A DNA stretch of 64,000 bases from Petasospora fabianii. Taxonomy: Eukaryota > Ascomycota > Saccharomycetes > Phaffomycetales > Wickerhamomycetaceae. Positions 21,884-31,751 of the stretch are shown one piece after another. The stretch spans positions 1 to 64,000 of the forward strand of contig CP048715.1 in the NCBI GenBank assembly GCA_022641835.1, given 5' to 3'. The position numbers were made by a program, and so were the translations under genes. A model generated the notes under the pieces. The model was not told where the DNA came from. It saw only the letters and a list, made by a program, of their open reading frames with translations, and ran no database searches. Position 1 is the first letter of the stretch; each line of letters begins with the position of its first letter.

Positions 21884-22304
21884 GTGCTTTGTTCAGTGGT
21901 TGAATCCAATGAGCTTCCTTGTAAAAGGTGTTGTAGACTAGTTAGACATTGTGTCATGAGCTGAAGCTTATGACTCCACGATCGCAGTGCTAATAGGGGG
22001 TGTCTTTTTGACGTGTGGGGACAACGACGTGGGTGAGCGTAGAACAAGGAAGTCATATGTTACCTTACAGTAGAGTCGGAACTATTAAATTATGTCGGAG
22101 TCAGCTGTGTTGCATTTAGTACATGGCATTTTATGGACCATAGAACAGGGGTGAATTATGCCTAGGAGACTTGTTGAAGGCTTGAGGAATTAAGTATTGA
22201 GAAATATGCTCAATTATATTTATCCAGATCTAAGGTAAAGAGATTTAACCCCAAGTTTGACGTGTACGATCTATTAAATGGTATGATTTTTCTGTTGGAA
22301 ACAT
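21884..22304. other. Intergenic between RPT6 and tRNA-Leu
   Basis: 421 bases of RPT6 3' flank. No further gene or repeat recognised, and I saw no LTR-like remnant next to the tRNA. Confidence 0.5.
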
Positions 22305-22386
22305 GGTAACCTGGCCGAGTGGTCTAAGGCGCCAGGTTAAGGTCCTGGTCTCTTCGGAGGCGTGAGTTCGAACCTCACGGTTATCA
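22305..22386 (+). tRNA. tRNA-Leu(AAG)
   Basis: An 82-nt class II tRNA. Acceptor stem GGTAACC pairs with GGTTATC (one G-T pair). The D-arm contains GGCCGAGTGGTCTAAGGC. Anticodon stem CCAGG/CCTGG encloses loop TTAAGGT with anticodon AAG (codon CTT, by wobble CTC). A long variable arm (TCTCTTCGGAGG region) and T-arm GTGAGTTCGAACCTCAC follow. Discriminator base is A and CCA is not encoded. There is no intron. The B box is GTTCGAACC. Confidence 0.97.
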
Positions 22387-22396
22387 TTATATTCCA

Positions 22397-22409
22397 TTTA
22401 TTTTTTTTG
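22397..22409 (+). terminator. RNA polymerase III terminator of tRNA-Leu
   Basis: A run of eight T lies about 15 bases after the tRNA end, the usual pol III stop signal. Confidence 0.7.
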
Positions 22410-22843
22410 CTTTTTCAAAGCTCATTGTACAATTATGATATATATGTTTTACTCAGTTAACATCACCCCACGTGAGTTTTATTTCATGGTCTGTGTATAT
22501 ATTTGCTAGATTTTAAACGGCCGCTTGAGAGACTAGTGACGAAGCCAGCTTGATTTTTGTTCTATCACCTTCGCTTAGGCTTGAGCGTTGTGAAACATCA
22601 TTCACTAGTGCTAGCATATAGGATGGTGGTCAGAACGATTGGACCTGATGCATGACTTTCCCATTCAAGTGCTCTAGATCTGTACTGAGAAGCGCTGTAT
22701 GTAACTTGCGAGATACAGACCGCGCATCATGATCGGGATCGATCAAAACCAATCCAGTTTGTGCAACTGACAACCTCACAGGCTTAGTTGGAGTATCGGA
22801 TCATCGTGCTGGTAATATTCCGGACGATATCGATCATTAATCA
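22410..22843. other. Intergenic: IRC3 promoter
   Basis: About 430 bases. A CACGTG E-box occurs at about 22468. No gene is visible. Confidence 0.5.
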
Positions 22844-25138
22844 ATGCTGATTATGCTATCGAGGAACCTCATCCTTTGCCGTCGCTTACTACCTTTGACA
22901 AGGCCTGAGAGGTTCATGCCCTCTTTATGCCTGGTTTCCCACCTTGCATCTCCACGAAGACATCTTGCCACTCAACAAATGAACTTGAAGCTACGACCGT
23001 ACCAGCAAGACTGTATATCTAACTGCCTGGAAGCGTTGGAGGAGAACAAACGTCGAATTGCTGTTAGTCTGCCAACTGGAGGTGGAAAGACAGTTATATT
23101 CTCCAGTCTTATAGACAAGGTCCAACCGCGGAATGAGCATGGCCAGAAGACTTTGATTCTCGTCCACAGAAAGGAGCTGGCCTTTCAAGCTGCTACAACA
23201 TGCAAGAGGATGAACCCACAAATGAATGTGCAGGTTGAGATGGGTGATCACTGGGCTGATCCAGATACGGCCGACGTCGTTGTCGCTTCAGTGCAGACTT
23301 TGATTAGAGGAAGACTGAACAAGTTTGACCCTAAGGATTTCAAGTTGTTGATCGTTGATGAGGCTCATCATGCAGCGGCAGACTCCTACATTCATGTTTT
23401 CGACTACTTCAATATTACACCAACATCAGATGTTGCATTGGTGGGATTTTCTGCCACCATCCGCCGTGAGGATAAGAAGTCATTGGACTCCGTGTTTGAC
23501 GAGATTGTTTTCCATTTGGATCTTGATAAAATGATCCTAAACAAGCATCTTTCAGATGCAAAGTTTACTACGGTGAAACTTGAGAATGCGGACATGTCCA
23601 AAGTTAAATCCAAGAATGGAGAGTTCGTCATGAGATCACTCTCAGCTGTGATGAACACACCAACCAATAACGAGCTCGTTCTCCACACCTTCCGACACTT
23701 TCAGGAGAATCATAAAATAAAATCGACGCTGCTATTCGGTATTAACATTGAACATGTGACTGATTTATGTGCCCTTTTCAATGCCAATGGCATCCATGCA
23801 GAGTCTGTCACATCCAAGAGCAAGAAGCTTGATAGAGATCGCATAGTGAAGGATTTTAAGGATGGTAAAATACCGGTGCTGATGAACTGTGGTATATTTA
23901 CTGAGGGTACCGATATGCCAAACATTGACTGTCTCCTTCTTGTCAGACCAACGAAATCTCAAACTCTTCTCATTCAGATGATCGGCCGTGGTCTCCGTCT
24001 TCATGACTCAAAAGATTTTTGCCATATCATTGACTTCGTTGGTGTCAATGGTGTAGATGTTGTTTCCACACCGACTTTGAGGGGCCTTCCAAGCTCCTTA
24101 GAGCTAGATGGCTTGACGTTAGAAGAAATGGAATATCGCAAGAAACAGCTGGAGGTTGAACTTCGTGACAAGGAGGAGAAAGAGAGAGCAAAACAGGAGG
24201 CGGAGAAGAAGATGGCTGAAACTATGGCCATGGCCGTTAAGCAGAGGTTGCGAGAAGGTCTGAAAGACCCCAATGTCGAGACTGAAATTAATCTGGAAAC
24301 ATTCAAATCTATTGAGCTTTCAACCTTTGAGAACTTTGCCGCTTTTGTTCGACATATGGAGGTGAATGAGGAGGCACTGAAAAGGTACAAATCCATTAAT
24401 CGCTTCTTCATAAAGAGTGCAGTTCATGCGTGGGTTAACGGTATTCCAGAGAATGTTTGGGTTCTCCCTGTTCCCAAAAAGCATAGAGCTGCTCACTTAA
24501 GGCTGCAGATTCACCCAGACGGTATCAGTAAGGACTTCTGGAAGGATGTCGATGCATCACACATCTACACGAGCAAAAAGCCAGCTTTGAACATCAAATC
24601 AAAGCTTTACACGCTGTCGTTGTACGAAGAGAGGGCGCAATTCAAGGACAAACGGAACTACCCATTCAATCGTTACCAAAAGCGTTACAGGGCATCTCTT
24701 GTCATGGAGGTGACCGACGACATCCGTAAAGCCCTGTCTTTTGCTAAAAGAGTTATGGATCTTTCCGAAGCCAGTGCGTATGTTGACTTGACAAAGTTTG
24801 CAAAGTGGAGAAAGACCCCTTCAACGCCAAAGCAGATAGAGTTTGCTTGGTCATCAATTCAAGCTGTTATGAAAGGAGAAGAACAAAAGAACCGGGATCT
24901 TGTCAAAGGGATACTAGAGAATATGAATAAGGGCGAGATGAGTGATCTTTTGACGGCTCACAATATCTTCAGAACAGAGGTTTTAAAGAGGTTTGTCAGG
25001 GGCTGTATCAAGAGGGCCAGAAAGATGAAGACGTCGAACCAATCAATGTTTGTGCAGCAGGGTCAGCCGGCTCAGACGACTGAGCTGGAGCAGCAGTGCG
25101 ATGAAAGCAATACAACTGAACAACTAGAGACTAGATAG
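22844..25138 (+). CDS. IRC3: Mitochondrial DEAH-box DNA helicase Irc3
   Basis: 764 residues. Superfamily 2 helicase; yeast Irc3 is a mitochondrial branch-migration helicase needed for mtDNA stability. The N-terminus is rich in Arg, Leu and Ser without acids (about residues 1-45), a presequence. The Q-like motif LKLRPYQQDCI is followed by Walker A PTGGGKTV (near residue 77), DEAH (near 172), SAT (GFSATIR), and the C-terminal lobe with NCGIFTEGTDMPNIDCL and the arginine-finger motif QMIGRGLR. A charged coiled region and a C-terminal domain of about 300 residues follow. It is longer than the yeast protein (about 690), with an extended acidic Gln-rich tail. An earlier ATG pair three codons apart at the start makes the exact first Met uncertain. 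Confidence 0.92.
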   Translation: MLIMLSRNLILCRRLLPLTRPERFMPSLCLVSHLASPRRHLATQQMNLKLRPYQQDCISNCLEALEENKRRIAVSLPTGGGKTVIFSSLIDKVQPRNEHGQKTLILVHRKELAFQAATTCKRMNPQMNVQVEMGDHWADPDTADVVVASVQTLIRGRLNKFDPKDFKLLIVDEAHHAAADSYIHVFDYFNITPTSDVALVGFSATIRREDKKSLDSVFDEIVFHLDLDKMILNKHLSDAKFTTVKLENADMSKVKSKNGEFVMRSLSAVMNTPTNNELVLHTFRHFQENHKIKSTLLFGINIEHVTDLCALFNANGIHAESVTSKSKKLDRDRIVKDFKDGKIPVLMNCGIFTEGTDMPNIDCLLLVRPTKSQTLLIQMIGRGLRLHDSKDFCHIIDFVGVNGVDVVSTPTLRGLPSSLELDGLTLEEMEYRKKQLEVELRDKEEKERAKQEAEKKMAETMAMAVKQRLREGLKDPNVETEINLETFKSIELSTFENFAAFVRHMEVNEEALKRYKSINRFFIKSAVHAWVNGIPENVWVLPVPKKHRAAHLRLQIHPDGISKDFWKDVDASHIYTSKKPALNIKSKLYTLSLYEERAQFKDKRNYPFNRYQKRYRASLVMEVTDDIRKALSFAKRVMDLSEASAYVDLTKFAKWRKTPSTPKQIEFAWSSIQAVMKGEEQKNRDLVKGILENMNKGEMSDLLTAHNIFRTEVLKRFVRGCIKRARKMKTSNQSMFVQQGQPAQTTELEQQCDESNTTEQLETR

Positions 25139-25487
25139 ACCATCCTTTAATTGAATGATCAAGCATTCATCTTAAACAAAGGAGACACATTTAGCAGAAC
25201 GCTCATCAATGCATGCATGTCACGTGCACATATCAGGTAGGACACCCGGACACCTCAAATTGTGGGCGCGTTGGCGCAGAAAACAACAACGCGACAGCAT
25301 CTCCACCGAAACCTATGAGTTGGCTTACGTTGAACCTTGACAGCAAGAGTACCCGATATACTACCCAAGACCGATTTGATCAATTACAATCAGGTGCAGG
25401 CCCGTCGATCTGTACACTTAGAAAGCGCCACGGCCATCAATTCGCCCTACTATCCCGAAGGACACAATCTCTTGCACACCAGGTATA
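25139..25487. other. Intergenic: GEA promoter
   Basis: 349 bases. It contains a TCACGTG E-box at about 25219-25225. Short plus-strand open frames here overlap the next gene in other frames and have no support. Confidence 0.5.
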
Positions 25488-28400
25488 ATGGCACGTCAGC
25501 CGATCAGAGGGGCTATAGCCCTCAATCCCGTTACCGTGGTTGTTAAGGAATGTATTCTCATATCTTCTTCCATGAGGAAGCTTTCGAAGTACTCACAGTC
25601 CGGTGTTGCCGCTATCTTAGGTGGTGGCGCCAGTGATATCTTCAACGATAACAACGATCTCAAGAAGTATGGTCTGAGTGGTAATTCCAACAATCATGGG
25701 AGCTCACAAAGCAATGATCCATTACTCTCCGGCTTCATACAGCTCAGGCAGATGCTCAACAATCGCACAAACTTGTCGGATATTGACTCGCTTACTCTCC
25801 TGCAGCCATTTCTCCTTGTAATTAAGTCTAGCTCTACATCCGGTAATATCACTTCTCTCGCATTGGATTCCCTCACAAAGTTCATAAGCTACAAGATAAT
25901 ATCGAAGGACTCCAAAAACCTTTCATTCACGCTCAACCACATTATGCATTCGCTCACTCACTGCCGTTTCGAGGCATCTGAGCAGACATCTGATGACTCC
26001 GTGCTTCTGAAAGTGTTGAAGTTGCTTGAGTCCATGATTGACTCTGATTTGGGTGATATGTTATCAGATGATGTGATTTATGAGGTAGTACAGACATCTC
26101 TATCTCTCGCATGCAACAAAAGAAGAAGTGAGGTTCTTCGCAGAGCAGCAGAACTATCAGTCTACAGAATTACCATTAAGATATTTAAGAGATTGGACGA
26201 CATCGAACCTGAAAATAACGAGCTTGTGATAGAAGAGACACACGATTATGCCAGGGACCAACTTGTGGAGACGATTGGTGCATCGGGAGAAGATAATGTA
26301 CCGAAAAAGTCTTTTGAGGTTCCGAATGATGACAAGCCATTTGGTCTCCCCGCCATCAAGCAGTTCTTGGGTATCTTGATTTCCATGATTGCACCGGAGA
26401 ACCAGTTCAGGCACACTGAGTCTACCAAGGTCTTTGCACTCAGCTTGATCGCAACTGCAGCTGAAATGAGTGCGGATAGGTTCTCCAAGTTTCCAACTCT
26501 TTTGAACCTCATTGCTGATCCTATCTTCAAGCACACACTCCAGATCATCCAGACTGTTAATTCTATTCCTGTCCTCCAGGCTGCTATGCAGCTCTTCACT
26601 ACACTCATGCTCACACTGGGCGATCAATTGCCTGCTCAGGTTGAGCTTGCCCTTACCACCATTATGACATGCATCCTCCCACCTCCCGAGAAGAAGAACA
26701 CCAGCAGCAAATCGGGCAAATCTACACCAGTTGACACCAACATCAAGTCACCTTCAGCGAAAGAGCTCATGATCGATGAGCTTTCGATCCTTTGGACCAG
26801 ATCCCCAACTCTGTTCGTTGACCTCTTCTCCAACTACGACTGTAACTTCCACAGACAGGATCTCACTGTTCAGTTCATCGAATTCTTGGCTAAGCTATCG
26901 TTGCCTGAGAACTCTCGGGTAATTTCCGAAAGCGTCCCTGCCACGTGCTTGGAAGGTGTTCTCACATTCATCAATCATTTGTACGAGCATGTTGAGAAGT
27001 CACCAGCTGTTACCAACACCGAAGTATGTGAGCTCATCTCCACAAAAGAGCAGAAAAGAGAGTTCATTGCCGCCACAAATGTTTTCAACAACAAGCCAAA
27101 GGATGGCCTTAAGGAATTGCAAAAAAGAGGATTCATCAAGTCGTTGGATGACACAAAGGAACTTGCTCGCTTCTTCTTCGAGAAGTCTAGTCGTTTGAAT
27201 AAGAAGATTCTCGGTGAGTACCTGGCTAAGCCAACAAACAAGGACTTGTTGACCGAGTTTATGAACTTGTTTGAGTTCAAGGGTCTCAGAGTTGATGAAG
27301 CACTTCGAGTTCTCTTGAAGACGTTCCGACTTCCAGGTGAATCTCAACAAATTGAGAGAATCGTTGAGACTTTTTCTGCTTGGTACGTTGAATGCCAGGG
27401 TTATCAAGGTAAGCAAGAGGGTGCCAAGGAAGAGGCTACACCCAAAGCTGTTGACGACGTCGTTACAAAGAAGGTGAGTGCTGAGTCAACAGATGCTGTA
27501 CTAGTTGAAGAAGAGGATGCCGTTGAACCAGATGCTGACTCCGTGTTTGTCTTGTCTTACTCCATTATCATGTTGAACACAGATCTGTACAACATGAACG
27601 TCAAGGACCACATGACCTTTGAAAGCTACAAAAGAAACGTTTCCGGCACATACAATGGAAAGAACTACCCAGACTGGTACCTTCAAAAAATCTTCAACTC
27701 TATTGCTGAGAAAGAAATTGTCATGCCAGAGGAGCACCATGGATCTTCTCAATGGTTCGGCGATACTTGGAACAACATGATGGCTGCCAATGCTTCGCTT
27801 GTGACAGATTACCACAATCCATACGAGTTCAACGAGAAGACGGTGTTGCAGTTAGAGAGTTACATCTTCCAAGCATCATTCACACCAATAGTTGACACTG
27901 TTCTCGAAATCTTTTCATGGTCTTCAGATGACGGTCTCACTACGCGTATACTCTCTACGGTTGATCACATTGCTAGGATCACTTCCTTTTTCTCACTTCA
28001 TGACCAGACAGATATGATCACCAAGAAGCTCTGTGATTTCACACGCTTGACTGATATTCAACAGAGTTCGACTGTGGATCCATCGGTGACTACACCGTTG
28101 AAGTTGACCAGAATTAAGGTTGAAGGCGGCGAAACCATTGATGTAAGTGACTATTCTGTTCGATTTGGCCAGACATTCAAGGGCCAGTTATCCGTTGTTG
28201 TATTGTTCAGAATTGTGAAACAAAACATGCTTTACCTTACTGAGAGCTGGCCTCCTGTCATCAAGATTATTTTCACACTGTTGGAGAACGGCATGATTGA
28301 GCCAGACATTTTTGCTGACTTCCAAAAGCAGAACCACCTCCACAGAATTCCTAGAATCAAGCCGGAGGTAACCTTGACGAGATCACAAGCAACCAAAGGG

Positions 28401-29771
28401 TTGTTCTCCACTTTTGCTTCCTACCTAAAGGGTGATGACGAGCCTTCAGACGACGACGTCAACCTAACACTTTCTGCTTTGGACTGTATCAAATCTGCAA
28501 ACATTGCTTCCCTATTGGATGACGTTAAGGCTCTTGGACAGAGTGGAGTCAAACTTGTGCCATTGTTTTTGGAATACTACCCAACAGAGCGCAACCAAAC
28601 CACAGAGAAGTATTTTGAAACCCAACTCTTGTTTGTGGTGGAGACTTGCGTGAACCTGATCATCATCAACGATCCTACCTCGCACTCGAGACTCGAATTG
28701 ATTGAGAAGATTAACGACACTATCAAGAACAAGGACTCTCTCAAGATAAAGCCAGACTTCATTTTCAGGTTGTCCACATACAAGCTAATCCTCTTCCGTC
28801 ACGGTGCTGCTGTCAATGAGGAGTTATTGGTAACATCTTTGGAGGAACTTGCTTCTTTTGACCGAGAGATTCTCGAGAAGAAGACACCACAGATCTTAAC
28901 TCACTTGACGACCTTGGTCAATGATGGATGCTGGTCTGCAGATACAGTGTTAAACGCCGAGGTGTATTGGAGACTTTTGAGACAGATTGCGTCTATCACA
29001 GACTACACGAACTCTGTTCTCCTTTTTGCCGAAAAGGTGCCTACCAGTCGCTCAATCAACAATACCAACTTCATGTGGTTGCTTGGTCTTCTTGACGAGA
29101 TATCAGCTGTTGGATCCATTGGTGCTCAATGGGAGCAAGAATATGACATGCTGATCAAAACCGGTCACAAGGTGACCAAGGAGAATCCTTACCAAGATAT
29201 TGTTCATACTTCTCTCAGGTCTATCAAGTTCACTGGTAACCTGCTTGAACTTGATCGTACATTCACTAAGGAGGAGACATATGCTCTCATTCAAGCATTG
29301 GCCCACCAGTGTTTAAACCCATGTCAGCAGATCCGTTCATATGCTCTTGGTGCTCTTGAGAATACAATATTGCAGATCAAGACAGGCGAGGATGTCACTG
29401 CTCAAGGTATTTTTGAGTTCGGTCTTCTCCCACTGCTGAATGAGGGTATTGCCAAACTGGAGATTTTCCAGCTTATCTCTAAGGTGTACTTGCATTTCTA
29501 CGAATTGGATCAGGCTAATAATGAGATCTTCTTAAAAATCTTGGATACATTCAACCAGTATTTGGATGATACTGATATTGAAGCTGAACTGCAGAAGTTG
29601 ATTGGCACAAAAAAAGCTCTAGAAAAGCAATCCAAGGAATCTGATAGCACCACTCCAGATGGCACTACACCGGAGCCAGAACTCACTGAGAAGGTGGATC
29701 AGGTGAATAAAGATGTTGCTTCTGAGAATGGGAATGGTGTATCAGATGAGATAGATGTGGGTGTTGACTAG
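25488..29771 (+). CDS. GEA1: Sec7-domain Arf GTPase exchange factor (Gea1/Gea2, GBF1 family)
   Basis: 1,427 residues, the same size as yeast Gea1/Gea2. It activates Arf at the Golgi for COPI traffic. The N-terminal DCB part starts NPVTVVVKECILISSSMRK and SGVAAILGGG as in Gea proteins, and the HUS region follows. The Sec7 domain spans about residues 518-760 (QKREFIAATNVFN...). Its catalytic glutamate loop is FRLPGESQQ (Glu near residue 617) and its second motif is SYSIIMLNTDLYN. Between them sits an acidic Lys/Glu-rich insert of about 45 residues. Helical HDS domains fill the C-terminal half (for example WLLGLLDEISAVGS). The end is disordered and acidic. No paralogue is seen in the window, so it may be the only GEA gene. 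Confidence 0.95.
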   Translation: MARQPIRGAIALNPVTVVVKECILISSSMRKLSKYSQSGVAAILGGGASDIFNDNNDLKKYGLSGNSNNHGSSQSNDPLLSGFIQLRQMLNNRTNLSDIDSLTLLQPFLLVIKSSSTSGNITSLALDSLTKFISYKIISKDSKNLSFTLNHIMHSLTHCRFEASEQTSDDSVLLKVLKLLESMIDSDLGDMLSDDVIYEVVQTSLSLACNKRRSEVLRRAAELSVYRITIKIFKRLDDIEPENNELVIEETHDYARDQLVETIGASGEDNVPKKSFEVPNDDKPFGLPAIKQFLGILISMIAPENQFRHTESTKVFALSLIATAAEMSADRFSKFPTLLNLIADPIFKHTLQIIQTVNSIPVLQAAMQLFTTLMLTLGDQLPAQVELALTTIMTCILPPPEKKNTSSKSGKSTPVDTNIKSPSAKELMIDELSILWTRSPTLFVDLFSNYDCNFHRQDLTVQFIEFLAKLSLPENSRVISESVPATCLEGVLTFINHLYEHVEKSPAVTNTEVCELISTKEQKREFIAATNVFNNKPKDGLKELQKRGFIKSLDDTKELARFFFEKSSRLNKKILGEYLAKPTNKDLLTEFMNLFEFKGLRVDEALRVLLKTFRLPGESQQIERIVETFSAWYVECQGYQGKQEGAKEEATPKAVDDVVTKKVSAESTDAVLVEEEDAVEPDADSVFVLSYSIIMLNTDLYNMNVKDHMTFESYKRNVSGTYNGKNYPDWYLQKIFNSIAEKEIVMPEEHHGSSQWFGDTWNNMMAANASLVTDYHNPYEFNEKTVLQLESYIFQASFTPIVDTVLEIFSWSSDDGLTTRILSTVDHIARITSFFSLHDQTDMITKKLCDFTRLTDIQQSSTVDPSVTTPLKLTRIKVEGGETIDVSDYSVRFGQTFKGQLSVVVLFRIVKQNMLYLTESWPPVIKIIFTLLENGMIEPDIFADFQKQNHLHRIPRIKPEVTLTRSQATKGLFSTFASYLKGDDEPSDDDVNLTLSALDCIKSANIASLLDDVKALGQSGVKLVPLFLEYYPTERNQTTEKYFETQLLFVVETCVNLIIINDPTSHSRLELIEKINDTIKNKDSLKIKPDFIFRLSTYKLILFRHGAAVNEELLVTSLEELASFDREILEKKTPQILTHLTTLVNDGCWSADTVLNAEVYWRLLRQIASITDYTNSVLLFAEKVPTSRSINNTNFMWLLGLLDEISAVGSIGAQWEQEYDMLIKTGHKVTKENPYQDIVHTSLRSIKFTGNLLELDRTFTKEETYALIQALAHQCLNPCQQIRSYALGALENTILQIKTGEDVTAQGIFEFGLLPLLNEGIAKLEIFQLISKVYLHFYELDQANNEIFLKILDTFNQYLDDTDIEAELQKLIGTKKALEKQSKESDSTTPDGTTPEPELTEKVDQVNKDVASENGNGVSDEIDVGVD

Positions 29772-29898
29772 ATCAAGCTTTCACAGTAGAGAATGAGCTG
29801 TTGTTACGTTATTCTAATTCATTATGTTCGTCTGCTTTTTGCTACTATTCTCACGTACAGGTAGCAGCACTATGCAAAGCCTTTATTCATTAGCTAGT

Positions 29899-31371
29899 TT
29901 ACTCGTCGTCTTCTGGTTCTTGAATATCCATCAATATCGAAGCGTTCTTCAAACCAGCGTCAGATATGGTCAAATTGAGTTTGTCAATGAGGTTCTCTCT
30001 CTGTGATGCCAGTGTGAAGAGTTTGGAGCCGACTTTGTCGGCAAACTGATGCTTGACGGCTTCGTAGATAACGCGAACCGGTGATTCGGAGTCAAACTTG
30101 CGGACAACACGAGTACCATCTCCTAGTCTAATCTGAATCCTTGTTGTGGTGGCATTCGTTGGTTCTGGATGTTCGACTGGCTTGATGGAGGCGATTATTT
30201 GCTCCTCAGTGAGCTTTTTTGGTGGCGCTGAGAAAGCCTTCTCATCAGCATCATCGATGACAATCGGACCCGAAGAGTCACCCGTCTCGAGGATCTCCAG
30301 GGAGTCATCATCATCATCATCATCATCGACATCATCATCATCATCGTCGTCGTCATCATTGTCGACATCCTCATCTGAATCTAGATTAACAGCATCTTCA
30401 GCTGTCTTTCCGAGGGATTGTTTAATGGCATATTCAAGCTGTTTTTCCTCTGATAATGAATTTGGATCAACATGAGGCCTATGCTCGACAACTGGATTTG
30501 CAGCGCTAGGGTCAACGGAGAAATTATTCAAGAAATCGTAAACTTCATCACACCACTTGGATACTTTTGGAACACCTTCCCATTGTTTGGTTCTTTCACC
30601 AGTGATTGGATCAATGATGGCAATGTGTGGGAATTTTTCAAAGGGATAGAAGTTCATGTATTCAGTTCCCGACATGGAATCCTTTTGATACTGAACAAAC
30701 ACAAAATGTTCTCTTACGAGCTCTTTCACTGTTGAGCTCTTCCAGAAATCTCTGTTCAATGTTTGACATTGGAAGTCACCCGAGTCCTGGATGTTAACGA
30801 GTACCCACTTCTTCGTGAGGTTGGCCTTACGTTTAGCTGTCTCGAGATCCACCTTCTCCATTATATCAAATGGTGGTCTGAAAAGTAGGGCCAACTTCCT
30901 TTGTCCCTCTGTCATTCCAGCAAATTCATCTCCCGTCTCATCATCACTCCCTGACAAGCTTGCAAACATATCATCTCTTTGATTGAAGATTCCTCTCTGT
31001 TGTCTGCCATAAATCAAATCTTCAGTGTTATGCAATGGATTAAACGAGCCGCCGATTCCACCCCACGTACCGGGGAAGACATCACCAACGAGACGTTCAT
31101 GAGTAGCAGCGTCAGCAGCACGCGGCTCTTGAGCTTGATATGCCTCTTGTTGCAATCGTTCAGCCATGGCAATGTCATCTTCTTCGGTGGTTTGGTTGTT
31201 TTGAGCACGGCTGTTGTCGTTGTTGGCACCGCCTCCTAGGTTTGGCCCATGCTCGTAGTAAAGAGAGATGGCTGTCTCAAGGTCGCTACCAGCCATCTCA
31301 AGGAAGTTTTCCGCCATTGCGGAGTCCTCACAGCCCGTGATGGCCATAAAAGTTACTGCATTGTCACTCAT
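29899..31371 (-). CDS. UBX5: UBA-UAS-UBX protein Ubx5 (UBXD7 type), Cdc48 cofactor
   Basis: 490 residues, close to yeast Ubx5 (500). It recruits Cdc48/p97 to ubiquitylated substrates. Domains in order: UBA-like (1-42, FMAITGCEDSAMAENFLEMA); UAS thioredoxin-like domain (about 160-285, including KKWVLVNIQDSGDFQCQTLN); a ubiquitin-interacting motif (EEKQLEYAIKQSLGKT, near 308-323); a stretch of about 30 residues almost purely Asp; and the UBX domain (about 405-485, starting TTRIQIRLGDGTRVVRKF). An AGTGGCAAA proteasome-type element lies about 95 bases upstream. Confidence 0.95.
   Translation of the reverse strand: MSDNAVTFMAITGCEDSAMAENFLEMAGSDLETAISLYYEHGPNLGGGANNDNSRAQNNQTTEEDDIAMAERLQQEAYQAQEPRAADAATHERLVGDVFPGTWGGIGGSFNPLHNTEDLIYGRQQRGIFNQRDDMFASLSGSDDETGDEFAGMTEGQRKLALLFRPPFDIMEKVDLETAKRKANLTKKWVLVNIQDSGDFQCQTLNRDFWKSSTVKELVREHFVFVQYQKDSMSGTEYMNFYPFEKFPHIAIIDPITGERTKQWEGVPKVSKWCDEVYDFLNNFSVDPSAANPVVEHRPHVDPNSLSEEKQLEYAIKQSLGKTAEDAVNLDSDEDVDNDDDDDDDDDVDDDDDDDDSLEILETGDSSGPIVIDDADEKAFSAPPKKLTEEQIIASIKPVEHPEPTNATTTRIQIRLGDGTRVVRKFDSESPVRVIYEAVKHQFADKVGSKLFTLASQRENLIDKLNLTISDAGLKNASILMDIQEPEDDE
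30303..30366 (-). repeat. Asp-codon microsatellite in UBX5
   Basis: On the plus strand this appears as repeated cat/cgt triplets and encodes an almost pure poly-Asp tract between the ubiquitin-interacting motif and the UBX domain. Triplet purity suggests length polymorphism. Confidence 0.85.
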
Positions 31372-31464
31372 TCTGTCAAGATTTCAAGCGGAATGTTACC
31401 AAGACAATATAGAGTACCCCTCTAGCGAGTAGCGTGTGGCGTGTGGGGAGAATTACAGCTTTAA

Positions 31465-31473
31465 AGTGGCAAA
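31465..31473 (+). promoter_or_regulatory. PACE-like element AGTGGCAAA upstream of UBX5
   Basis: Matches the proteasome-associated control element GGTGGCAAA except for the first base, a variant tolerated by Rpn4 in yeast. It is about 95 bases upstream of the UBX5 start. Confidence 0.45.
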
Positions 31474-31527
31474 TCAAGAGCGCGACTCAAACGCATCACC
31501 AAGCTGAACCTGGGGCTGCCATGGGTC

Positions 31528-31608
31528 CACGTGTCAATAGACGATAAGGTGTATGGATGTTCTTTGTTCGCGAATCGGCTACTGCTGCCATCCTCTCACG
31601 TGTCAATA
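31528..31608 (+). promoter_or_regulatory. Two copies of CACGTGTCAATA upstream of UBX5
   Basis: The 12-mer occurs at 31528-31539 and again at 31597-31608. CACGTG is the binding core for Cbf1/Pho4-type bHLH factors. The extended match beyond the core suggests a single factor or composite site. Confidence 0.5.
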
Positions 31609-31751
31609 AGCTTGCTCTTCATTGTTGGGAGCAGCTCTTCTTGCGATCTCTGGGGACTTTCTTTGTCGGGGGATTAACGTGGCACTTGTTAGCCACCTAA
31701 ATTGTAGACCATTGACATTAGACATTCATAATATTATACAAACTTCTTTTT

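Larger units (their letters stand above)
31372..31751. other. UBX5 upstream region
   Basis: 380 bases separate the UBX5 start from the stop of the next minus-strand gene. It holds the AGTGGCAAA element and the two CACGTGTCAATA copies listed separately. Confidence 0.6.

Noticed and set aside
22062-22304. Search for an LTR-type remnant next to tRNA-Leu
   Set aside because: No terminal inverted TG/CA ends, duplicated flanks or related copy in the window.
30146-30475. Plus-strand Ser-rich frame antisense to UBX5
   Set aside because: It is the complement of the poly-Asp tract.
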